Assembly: GCA_015660615.1 (NCBI GenBank)
Contig: DQKQ01000038.1
Coordinates: forward strand, 1 to 7,087
Direction of reading: 5' to 3'
Length of the DNA: 7,087 bases
Source of the DNA: Flavobacteriales bacterium
Lineage (GTDB): Bacteria; Bacteroidota; Bacteroidia; Flavobacteriales_D; Sanyastnellaceae
Shown here: positions 1-6,012 of the stretch, piece after piece
How the letters are laid out: the number at the start of each line of letters is the position of its first letter
Numbering within the stretch: position 1 is the first letter of the stretch
The notes under the pieces: generated by a model
Told to the model about the DNA's origin: nothing
The model's input: only the letters and a program-made list of their open reading frames with translations
The model's database searches: none
Translations under genes and position numbers: made by a program

Positions 1-623
1 ATGCTCAGGGTGGTGGTATTGCCGTAATGGAAGCGTTACATGACAAGGACAAGATACCGGAGGGGGAGGTTCCGATATGGCCCGTAATTGATGAGGATAA
101 AGCTAAAGACACAGACGACCACTCTGGACTACATATACTAAAACTTTGCCAGTTCGCAAGAGCTGATTGGTTAGCAGAATCAAACCATGGCCTTAGAAAA
201 GACTTTGAAGACAAGATTCTACTGTTTCCGTTTTTTGACGCCGCGAGCATCGGACTATCTATTGAACACGATAAGGTGGCCGGTAGGAGGTATGATACTC
301 TTGAGGATTGTGTTATGGAGATTGAGGATCTTAAGGATGAGCTATCCATGATTATCATGACCCAAACATCTACCGGTAGGGAGCGATGGGACACCCCGGA
401 AGTTAAAGTTGCAGCCGGAAAGAAGAGTAGGCTTCGTAAAGATCGTTATTCATCATTACTGATGGCAAACATGTCTGCGAGGTGTATGTCTTTTGAGCGG
501 GGTGTATCGAGCTTTGAAACCATTGGCGGTTTCGCTAAGATAGACAATGATTCCAGACTTAATAATGACAAATTATATCACGGACCCTCTTGGTTTACAG
601 AAAAAGTCCAAGACGTGTATTAG
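1..623 (+). CDS. Terminase large subunit, C-terminal part (left-truncated)
   Basis: This is the C-terminal end of the large terminase, the ATP-driven motor and headful or site nuclease that packages phage DNA through the portal. The reading frame is open from base 3 to the TAG at 621-623 (206 visible residues), so the ATG at 27 is internal and the gene begins left of the window. The first visible residues are AQGGGIAVMEAL; the two bases before them (AT) would complete an Asp codon if preceded by G, giving the DxxGGG...E pattern of the RNase H-fold nuclease domain. Further right are TGRERWDTPE (visible residues 124-133) and KDRYSSLLMAN (146-156), a block typical of phage terminases whose Asp is a likely third metal ligand. 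The N-terminal ATPase (Walker) domain is outside the window. It lies 60 bases upstream of the portal gene, the usual terminase-portal order. The family call is strong, but assignment of individual catalytic residues is inferred. Confidence 0.88.
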   Translation, partial: AQGGGIAVMEALHDKDKIPEGEVPIWPVIDEDKAKDTDDHSGLHILKLCQFARADWLAESNHGLRKDFEDKILLFPFFDAASIGLSIEHDKVAGRRYDTLEDCVMEIEDLKDELSMIIMTQTSTGRERWDTPEVKVAAGKKSRLRKDRYSSLLMANMSARCMSFERGVSSFETIGGFAKIDNDSRLNNDKLYHGPSWFTEKVQDVY

Positions 624-636
624 TTTGTGTATAGTA

Positions 637-649
637 CTATTGACAATAG
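637..649. promoter_or_regulatory. Palindrome with TTGACA in the terminase-portal gap
   Basis: CTATTG and CAATAG form a perfect 6-base inverted repeat around a single central A, in the 60-base gap between the terminase stop and the portal start. The same bases contain TTGACA (640-645), which matches the consensus -35 box, but the hexamer 17 bases downstream (ATTGAT) is a poor -10. The site could be a small operator, a promoter element, or chance in AT-rich DNA. No function is established. Confidence 0.25.
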
Positions 650-683
650 CATTCACAATACCATTGATCGGAGAACAATATAA

Positions 684-2789
684 ATGTCTAAATCACCACT
701 TTACCGAACATGGGACAGTGACTCACAAAAACAAGAGGCTTACACTCTCACCGCCGACGCAATAGAGGCTTATGATGGCGTCCAGAATTCTGTTGCATAC
801 GGACGTAGATCTAGTTATATAGATGTTGAGCCCAATAGATCTGTAAGAACCGGTTTCCTCCGAGAAGATTATGATAACTTTCGTCCCGGCGAATCGGTGT
901 CTAATAAGCAGAAAAAAATTATAAAGATGAGTATGCAGGCTTATGACAGGGTTGGCATTATTCGGAATGTTATTGATCTTATGAGCGACTTTGCTTCACA
1001 GGGTCTTACTCTGGTACACCCCAATAGAACTATAGAAAAATTCTATCGAAAATGGTTCATTCAGGTTGGGGGCATTGACAGGTCTGAGAGATTCCTTAAT
1101 TATCTTTACCGTTGTGGAAATGTTATTGTTAAGAGGCGTACGGCTAAATTAAACCATAAAAAGGAACAAGAGTTAAAAAGGTCTGGGGGTGCCGACCTAG
1201 AGATTACGGATCTAAAGGTTCCGAGACGTGAAATTCCTTGGACTTACGATTTTTTGAATCCTCTCGCGGTTGACGTTCAGGATTATGGAAGTCAGGTGAT
1301 TGGGAAGCCGCAGTTTACGCTCAACCTTTCTAAGTATACTTCTGAGTCTTTAATTAGTAGCTCGACCACCAACAAGACCATCTTCAAAACGCTACCCCTA
1401 GATTTGCAGCAAAGGATAGCAAGTGGCGATAGGACCATTCCCCTCGACATGGATAAGGTGGGGTTTTATCACTACAAAAAGGACGATTGGTTGTTGTGGG
1501 CCAATCCCATGATATATGCGATCCTTGATGACATCATGATGCTTGAAAAGATGAAGTTGGCAGATTTGGCAGCCCTTGATGGGGCGATTTCTAACGTTCG
1601 TCTTTGGACCGTTGGTGATCTAGATCACAAAATTATCCCAACAAAGGCCGCTATTAATAAGTTGCGCGATATTCTGGCGAGTAATGTTGGGGGCGGCACC
1701 ATGGATCTAGTCTGGGGTCCAGAGCTTAAGTTCTCTGAGAGCCAGTCTCAGGTTTACAAGTTTTTAGGGGCGGAAAAATATCAGCCGGTTCTTACTAGTA
1801 TTTATGCCGGATTAGGTATTCCGCCGACGTTGACCGGCGCGAATACTAGTGGCGGATATACCAATAACTACGTCTCTTTAAAGACTCTTATCGAGAGACT
1901 GGAATATGGTAGAGAAATCTTAGCTCAGTTCTGGCGACATGAAATTGAACTAATTAGAAAAGCGATGGGTTTTAGATTTCCAGCCGAGATTCATTTTGAT
2001 TCGATTATATTGTCTGACGAAGCTGCTGAAAAACAGCTCCTGATTCAGTTGGCGGATAGGGACATCATCTCTAACGAAACCCTACTCGAAAGATTCAGGG
2101 AGCTGCCCGGAATTGAGCGTATACGTGTGAGACGTGAAGAAAGGGAACGGACTAACGATATGGGCTCTCCTAAGAAGGCTGGACCTTACCATAATCCTCA
2201 GCATAAAGAGGATATAGCTAAAATAGCTTTAACGAAGGATGTTATGGATACCGAGGAGTATCTGGAAAAATTCGGACTTCCTCCCGCAGAAAGGGACGGG
2301 GGAGTTGTGGAGCCGGTATCGCCCAATAAAGAATCCGACTACGATCCCGAAGAGCCCAATGGTCGCCCGAAATTCTCTAGAGACACTAAGAAGAGAAAAG
2401 AAAAGCGCGTTCTTCCTCGAAGCGGGAACGCTACGACTGTTACGCTATGGGCTCTTGATGCTCAGGCCAAGATATCAGAGGTTCTTTCCCCCATAGCACT
2501 CGCTCATTTTAACAAGAAGAATGCCAGAAGTTTAAACAAATCGGAAGTAGATCAATTGGAATATCTGAAGATGTGTGTATTGATCGGAATGACTCCATAT
2601 ATGGAAATAACTCCCGAATTGGTGAAGCGACTATTAGACAACGAAACTAAGCCGTCTGATGAGTTTAATTCTATTGTTATTGCCAAAAAAGAGTCTTTTG
2701 TTTCGACTAATGGCAAACAACCCAATATCTCCGAAATGAAATATATTTACGCCTCCACCTTTGCTGATATGCAGGATTTTTACCAATAA
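684..2789 (+). CDS. Portal protein with C-terminal extension
   Basis: This is the probable portal protein, the dodecameric ring at the capsid vertex that initiates head assembly, serves as the DNA channel and binds the terminase. The product is 701 residues. The start ATG at 684 follows GGAG at 670-673 with a 10-base spacer. Portal-like features include an early helical part (residues 74-105, AYDRVGIIRNVIDLMSDFA), a wing-like region with WTYDFLNPLAV (186-195), HYKKDDWLLWANP (263-275), and the segment LTSIYAGLGIPPTLTG (370-385) followed by a long helix (396-430), the pattern seen where portals bind capsid-bound partners and line the channel. A charged linker follows (about 486-580, with GPYHNP and GRPKFSRDTKK). 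An additional domain of about 120 residues ends the protein (582-701), making it longer than the usual 450-600 residue portal. The position between terminase and protease-scaffold supports the call. Confidence 0.82.
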   Translation: MSKSPLYRTWDSDSQKQEAYTLTADAIEAYDGVQNSVAYGRRSSYIDVEPNRSVRTGFLREDYDNFRPGESVSNKQKKIIKMSMQAYDRVGIIRNVIDLMSDFASQGLTLVHPNRTIEKFYRKWFIQVGGIDRSERFLNYLYRCGNVIVKRRTAKLNHKKEQELKRSGGADLEITDLKVPRREIPWTYDFLNPLAVDVQDYGSQVIGKPQFTLNLSKYTSESLISSSTTNKTIFKTLPLDLQQRIASGDRTIPLDMDKVGFYHYKKDDWLLWANPMIYAILDDIMMLEKMKLADLAALDGAISNVRLWTVGDLDHKIIPTKAAINKLRDILASNVGGGTMDLVWGPELKFSESQSQVYKFLGAEKYQPVLTSIYAGLGIPPTLTGANTSGGYTNNYVSLKTLIERLEYGREILAQFWRHEIELIRKAMGFRFPAEIHFDSIILSDEAAEKQLLIQLADRDIISNETLLERFRELPGIERIRVRREERERTNDMGSPKKAGPYHNPQHKEDIAKIALTKDVMDTEEYLEKFGLPPAERDGGVVEPVSPNKESDYDPEEPNGRPKFSRDTKKRKEKRVLPRSGNATTVTLWALDAQAKISEVLSPIALAHFNKKNARSLNKSEVDQLEYLKMCVLIGMTPYMEITPELVKRLLDNETKPSDEFNSIVIAKKESFVSTNGKQPNISEMKYIYASTFADMQDFYQ

Positions 2790-2823
2790 ATACCCCAGAT
2801 TTTATTTTGTGTGTATTAATCTT

Positions 2824-2828
2824 GGAGG
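2824..2828 (+). promoter_or_regulatory. Ribosome binding site fixing the protease start
   Basis: GGAGG lies 10 bases before the ATG at 2839. It supports 2839 rather than the in-frame ATG at 2761, which lies inside the portal gene, has no comparable Shine-Dalgarno sequence and would add 26 residues of hydrophobic, non-family-like sequence. An imperfect hairpin, CCCAGATT (2794-2801) with AATCTTGG (2818-2825), could pair with part of this site. Confidence 0.7.
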
Positions 2829-2838
2829 TTTTCAAAAT

Positions 2839-4350
2839 ATGAAAATATACGAATCTGAAATACGAGACGGTCTGAACGGCATACTGTTAAAGAGTAACAG
2901 TGTTGCCTGTTATGCTGTTGCGGAGACATACAGACCGGAACCCTCGCCAGAGTCTATTAGCAAGTTAAAAAAGATACTCGCAGAAAACTCTGGTAGTGGT
3001 GATATTTCGATTGCTCAAAATGAAGATCAAATAGATCTATATTACCTAAAATCAATATTAGTCAGTACCGGATGGAACAAGAACGATGACGTGTTCGATC
3101 CCAGAGAGTTGTGGCTGGCGAAAGATACACCTGAAGATAAGCCCTTCAACTTCATGCATAATGAAAAAGATATTATCGGACATATCACCGGTAATATTGT
3201 TGTGGATTTTGAGGGCGTCGAAATTAATTGTGGCACCAATGAGGTGCCAGACACTTTCAACATCCTTACCACCTCTGTTATATATACGGAGTGGAGTGAT
3301 GAAGATCAAAGAAGCAGAATGCAAAAAATCGTTTCCGAAATTGAAGATGGGAAATGGTTTGTATCCATGGAGTGTTTGTTTCCAGACTTTGACTACGCAT
3401 TAACGACCCCAGATGGGTCTACTAAGGTGGTACAAAGGAGTGAGGCGTCAGCATTTCTAACGAAGCATCTAAGATCTTATGGTGGGAGTGGAAAGTACGA
3501 AGACTATAGAGTTGGCAGACTATTAAGAAACTTATCGTTCTCTGGTAAAGGCTTGGTTTCCAAACCTGCTAATCCACGTAGTATAATATTGGAAGGAAAC
3601 GAATTTTTCGACGAATCGAAAGCAGAAATTTTAACTATATCCTCTACAAAGGAGAATACGATGAGTGATAATCACGATAAGCAAATCTCGGATTTGCAAA
3701 AGGAGCTTGCTGAAGCAAAAACTGAAAACGAAGCTCTTAGAGAGAAGGTGACCGCTGAAAAGGAAGCTGAGTTTCAGTCCAAAATCGAAGCTCTTGAGGC
3801 TTCTGTTGCGGATCATGCACAAAATCTTGCTACAAAAGAGAAAGAGAACAAGGTTCTTGCTGAATCTATTAAGTCGCAAGAGGAAGCTCTCGCGAGTAGA
3901 AATGAAGAGGTGAAGAGCATAGAAGACGAATTAGCCGTTATGAAGAAACAGGAAGCGCTAATGAAGAGAAAGGCTAAACTGGAAGATCTCGGATTCGATT
4001 CCGATGAAGCTATTGCGACTGTTGAAGAGCTTGATTCGGTTGACGAAGAAACCTTTGATAAGATAGTGGCTGTAATGAAAAGGAAGGCCGGAATGCCTCC
4101 TTGGATGAAGAAAGACAAAGATAAAGATAAAGACGAAGACAAAAAAGAGGACAAAGAAGCGCCAGCCAAAGCTGACGAAGAAGTGGATAGCGCCGAGGCG
4201 AATGTAGAAGTCTTGGAAGATGCCGAAGAGTCGGCTGAAGTTGCTATCGCAGAAGCTATCGGTGAAGATGATCCTGCGGAATCTCTTCGTGCAGTTGCTA
4301 GCGAATGGCTTGGTTCTATTTTACAGTCCGTTCCAAAAGAAGACAACTAA
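2839..4350 (+). CDS. Prohead protease fused to scaffold
   Basis: The product is a 503-residue fusion: an N-terminal serine protease that matures the procapsid, then a C-terminal scaffold that shapes it. The protease part spans about residues 1-255. It shows FNFMHNEKDIIGHI (104-117; His107 a candidate catalytic residue), WFVSMECLF (173-181; Ser176 the candidate nucleophile), and RLLRNLSFSGKGLVSKPANP (227-246), the FSGxGLV..PANP ending I recall for prohead proteases of the HK97-like and assemblin-like group. A linker (256-274) leads to a coiled-coil, acidic scaffold that begins with an internal Met at 275. The start at 2839 is chosen for its GGAGG. The gene lies 49 bases after the portal and 30 before the decoration gene. 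The protease would cut its own linker and the scaffold after assembly; this and the catalytic residues are inferred. It does not look like the ClpP-like lambda C protease. Confidence 0.75.
   Translation: MKIYESEIRDGLNGILLKSNSVACYAVAETYRPEPSPESISKLKKILAENSGSGDISIAQNEDQIDLYYLKSILVSTGWNKNDDVFDPRELWLAKDTPEDKPFNFMHNEKDIIGHITGNIVVDFEGVEINCGTNEVPDTFNILTTSVIYTEWSDEDQRSRMQKIVSEIEDGKWFVSMECLFPDFDYALTTPDGSTKVVQRSEASAFLTKHLRSYGGSGKYEDYRVGRLLRNLSFSGKGLVSKPANPRSIILEGNEFFDESKAEILTISSTKENTMSDNHDKQISDLQKELAEAKTENEALREKVTAEKEAEFQSKIEALEASVADHAQNLATKEKENKVLAESIKSQEEALASRNEEVKSIEDELAVMKKQEALMKRKAKLEDLGFDSDEAIATVEELDSVDEETFDKIVAVMKRKAGMPPWMKKDKDKDKDEDKKEDKEAPAKADEEVDSAEANVEVLEDAEESAEVAIAEAIGEDDPAESLRAVASEWLGSILQSVPKEDN
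3648..3654 (+). promoter_or_regulatory. Internal ribosome binding site for nested scaffold
   Basis: AAAGGAG ends 6 bases before an in-frame ATG at 3661, inside the protease-scaffold gene. Its match and spacing are as good as those of the independent genes in this window (AAAAGGAG at 4366-4373, AAGGAG at 4895-4900 and 6252-6257). It falls exactly at the junction between the protease domain and the coiled-coil scaffold domain, which argues against coincidence. Confidence 0.65.
3661..4350 (+). CDS. Nested capsid scaffold protein (internal in-frame start)
   Basis: This is the predicted independent scaffold protein, 229 residues and identical to the C-terminal part of the protease fusion; it acts inside the procapsid and is lost before DNA packaging. 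It begins MSDNHDKQISDLQKELAEA. A heptad-rich coiled coil rich in Glu, Lys and Ala covers about residues 8-105, followed by LEDLGFDSDEAIATVEEL (107-124) and the motif GMPPWMKK (144-151). A Lys-Asp run follows, then a very acidic stretch (about 165-205). The end is a predicted amphipathic helix, ESLRAVASEWLGSILQSV, a likely capsid-binding element by analogy with other scaffolds. The arrangement parallels lambda Nu3, which is made from an internal start in gene C. Coiled coil and acidity are visible in the sequence; separate translation is inferred from the Shine-Dalgarno site at 3648-3654. If that site is not used, only the fusion is made. Confidence 0.62.
   Translation: MSDNHDKQISDLQKELAEAKTENEALREKVTAEKEAEFQSKIEALEASVADHAQNLATKEKENKVLAESIKSQEEALASRNEEVKSIEDELAVMKKQEALMKRKAKLEDLGFDSDEAIATVEELDSVDEETFDKIVAVMKRKAGMPPWMKKDKDKDKDEDKKEDKEAPAKADEEVDSAEANVEVLEDAEESAEVAIAEAIGEDDPAESLRAVASEWLGSILQSVPKEDN
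4111..4158 (+). repeat. Hexanucleotide-type Lys-Asp repeat in the scaffold
   Basis: Four consecutive AAAGAY units (4111-4134) are followed by GAAGAC and degenerate copies, encoding KDKDKDKDED and then more Lys, Asp and Glu. This is a low-complexity, charge-alternating linker between the coiled coil and the acidic C-terminal part of the scaffold. Such units can expand or contract by slippage without breaking the frame, so copy number may vary between relatives. Confidence 0.6.
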
Positions 4351-4380
4351 TTTAATTTTTTAAGCAAAAGGAGATTCATA

Positions 4381-4875
4381 ATGGCTCTTAAAACAGATAG
4401 AAGTACTCTTCAGACTGACATCTCGTTCTTTATGAACGAGGCCGCTACTAGGGGGGGCGTTGCTTCTCTTAGCACGGCGGGTTCTGGAGCATCAATGGAT
4501 AATGGTTCAGCGCTTGTTACGTATGCTGGAACCTGTTCCGGAGTAGTTCCGATGGGTTTGCTGGTTAACGACATGGTCAACATTGACCTTACTCGTCAAC
4601 ATTTGAACCAGCACAAAGACGAAGTTCAAAAGGGTGGTAAAGTTACTCTTCTCACAAAGGGATGGGTTGTTACTAGTAACTTGGAAGGTACAGATCCCAA
4701 CGGTGGCGATTTGGCATACTTGGCACATAGTGGAAATCTTGCTTCATCGAATATTGGTGGAGGAGCCCACGAAGGTGCCGGTCTTGTTGTTGGACGATTT
4801 TTGTCGGACGTAGACGAAGATGGTTATGCTAAAGTGTTTATCGATCTTCCTAATGTCAATAGTCCCCAAAACTAG
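4381..4875 (+). CDS. Probable head decoration or capsid-stabilising protein
   Basis: The product is 164 residues. The start ATG at 4381 follows AAAAGGAG (4366-4373) with a 7-base spacer. It is Gly, Ser, Thr and Val rich with no membrane segment or signal peptide, as expected for a small beta-rich virion protein. The core PMGLLVNDMVNIDLTRQ (57-73) with HLNQHKDEVQKGGKVTLLTK (74-93) and GWVVTSN (94-100) resembles a conserved block I recall from structural proteins of environmental phages encoded next to the capsid gene. GAGLVVGRFLSDVDEDGYAKVFID (132-155) looks like a closing beta sheet, similar in style to the C-terminal region of other decoration-like proteins. Its place between scaffold and capsid matches lambda D. 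The function is inferred mainly from position and composition; another head-associated structural protein is possible. The stop TAG is directly followed by an unused ATG at 4876. Confidence 0.55.
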   Translation: MALKTDRSTLQTDISFFMNEAATRGGVASLSTAGSGASMDNGSALVTYAGTCSGVVPMGLLVNDMVNIDLTRQHLNQHKDEVQKGGKVTLLTKGWVVTSNLEGTDPNGGDLAYLAHSGNLASSNIGGGAHEGAGLVVGRFLSDVDEDGYAKVFIDLPNVNSPQN

Positions 4876-4894
4876 ATGACCCAACTAAATAAAA

Positions 4895-4900
4895 AAGGAG
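4895..4900 (+). promoter_or_regulatory. Ribosome binding site fixing the capsid start
   Basis: AAGGAG, at the end of an A-rich run (4891-4900), lies 8 bases before the ATG at 4909. The in-frame ATG at 4876 abuts the previous stop codon and would translate through this site, adding 11 residues. It has no Shine-Dalgarno sequence of its own at the right distance, so 4909 is preferred. Confidence 0.75.
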
Positions 4901-4908
4901 AAGCTAAT

Positions 4909-5913
4909 ATGTCTACTAAAAATCGACCCACACCCGAATTTATTGAGCTGCTTAAGCAGTCGGGTAGTTCTGACAAGATGGTCGCCGTGGCGGCCCAAAG
5001 AGAGATCGCTAAAGCTCTAGAAGCGCCTATTCGTAAGGGTGTTTTGTTTGGCGATATCGTTACTTCAATTTACGAAGCAATGCCTCTGGAACCCAGTGCT
5101 TCACCAGAGTTTCCATTGGACCTCTTGGCTCCCGGTACTGAAGGCGATCATGTTGCGTACACCAATCCCGGCAACGGGCGCATTCCTGAGCGTCACGTCG
5201 AAGGTGATTACGTAATGGTTAACACTTACGGGGTTAGCAGCTCGATTGATTTCTTGCTGAAGTACGCTCGTGAGGCTAACTGGAATGTGGTTGCTCGTGC
5301 TATGCAAGTGCTTGAATCGTCCTTCGTTAAGAAGATTAACGACGATGGATGGCACACTCTTCTGGCCGCTGCGGTTGATCGTAATATATTGGTTTACGAT
5401 AATGATGCGGCTGTGGGTCAGTTCACTAAGCGTTTGATCAGCCTTATGAAGACGGTTATGCGTCGAAATGGTGGCGGAAATAGCGCGAGTGCTGCTGGTA
5501 GTTTGAGTGACTTTTACTGTTCCCCTGAAGCGATTGAAGATATTCGCAACTGGGGTGTTGACCAACTGGACGAAGTATCTCGTAGAGAAATCTATGTCGC
5601 TTCGGACGATGGTCCAGCAATCACGAGAGTCTTTGGCGTCAACCTTCATGATGTCTTTGAGTTTGGTGATGGTCAAGAGTATCAAACCTACTTTACTAGC
5701 GATCTTAGCGGCTCCTTGGCGGGCAGTGATGTTGAGCTTGTAATTGGTTTGGATCAAGGCCCTAATGACAGCTTTGTAATGCCTATCAAGAAGGAAATTG
5801 AAATTTATGAAGACGAAGGTCTCCATAGACATCAGCGACAGGGCTATTACGGCTGGGCCGAACTTGGTTTCGGTGTTCTTGATAACAGAAGGGTTCTAGC
5901 TGGCTCCTTCTAA
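4909..5913 (+). CDS. Major capsid protein (HK97-fold)
   Basis: This is the predicted main shell protein of the head, 334 residues from the ATG at 4909. An N-terminal helical arm (residues 8-58) is followed by an extended, Gly and Pro rich loop that fits an E-loop (about 70-112, including NPGNGRIPERHVEGD). A long helix then fits the spine helix (about 113-160, with YAREANWNVVARAMQVLE). A Gly, Asn and Ser rich turn follows (187-199), then a domain with SPEAIEDIRNW (205-215) and REIYVASDDGPAITRVFGV (226-244). The C-terminal block GYYGWAELGFGVLDNRRVL (312-330) is the ending typical of capsid proteins that close with a G.G...LDNRRV motif. There is no long N-terminal delta domain, consistent with a separately encoded scaffold. 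It is followed within 30 bases by a strong terminator, fitting a high-level structural transcript. The fold call rests on sequence style and gene order. Confidence 0.82.
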   Translation: MSTKNRPTPEFIELLKQSGSSDKMVAVAAQREIAKALEAPIRKGVLFGDIVTSIYEAMPLEPSASPEFPLDLLAPGTEGDHVAYTNPGNGRIPERHVEGDYVMVNTYGVSSSIDFLLKYAREANWNVVARAMQVLESSFVKKINDDGWHTLLAAAVDRNILVYDNDAAVGQFTKRLISLMKTVMRRNGGGNSASAAGSLSDFYCSPEAIEDIRNWGVDQLDEVSRREIYVASDDGPAITRVFGVNLHDVFEFGDGQEYQTYFTSDLSGSLAGSDVELVIGLDQGPNDSFVMPIKKEIEIYEDEGLHRHQRQGYYGWAELGFGVLDNRRVLAGSF

Positions 5914-5939
5914 TATTGGCCACTTGACATCAACCCTCG

Positions 5940-5970
5940 GGCTACCCTAGTTTTTAGGGTAGCCTTTTTT
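5940..5970 (+). terminator. Intrinsic transcription terminator after the capsid gene
   Basis: A perfect 10-base stem, GGCTACCCTA (5940-5949) with TAGGGTAGCC (5955-5964), encloses a 5-base GTTTT loop and is followed directly by six T residues (5965-5970). This is a textbook factor-independent terminator, 26 bases after the capsid stop codon. It would end or reduce the head-gene transcript, so the genes to the right need read-through, antitermination or their own promoter. Confidence 0.92.
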
Positions 5971-6002
5971 ATTATATTGGCTATTTTTGTGTATTGTTTA
6001 AT

Positions 6003-6007
6003 GGAGG
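6003..6007 (+). promoter_or_regulatory. Ribosome binding site fixing the 82-residue start
   Basis: GGAGG lies 5 bases before the ATG at 6013. The upstream in-frame candidates, ATG at 6001 and TTG at 5977, lack a Shine-Dalgarno sequence, and the latter lies almost against the terminator, so 6013 is the preferred start. Confidence 0.65.
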
Positions 6008-6012
6008 GTGAT

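Noticed and set aside
547..765. Small + strand frame with a hydrophobic stretch spanning the terminase-portal gap
   Set aside because: It overlaps the end of the terminase and the start of the portal in another frame and has no clear ribosome binding site. The membrane-like segment comes from AT-rich non-coding DNA, so a holin-like gene is not supported.
2761..2838. Extended N-terminus for the protease starting inside the portal gene
   Set aside because: The added residues look like translated spacer, and GGAGG at 2824-2828 clearly serves the ATG at 2839.
3813..4346. Antisense Ser-rich open frame (177 codons) opposite the scaffold
   Set aside because: The run of Ser is the reverse complement of the Glu, Asp and Ala codons of the acidic scaffold; it is a composition artefact.
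5101..5832. Long antisense open frame (243 codons) opposite the capsid gene
   Set aside because: It lies wholly inside a well-supported capsid gene, has no ribosome binding site or family-like motifs seen, and all other genes are on the + strand. Codon bias of the sense gene explains the open frame.
5924..5953. Promoter from TTGACA after the capsid stop
   Set aside because: The only hexamer at a suitable distance is a poor -10 (TAGTTT) that lies inside the terminator hairpin.
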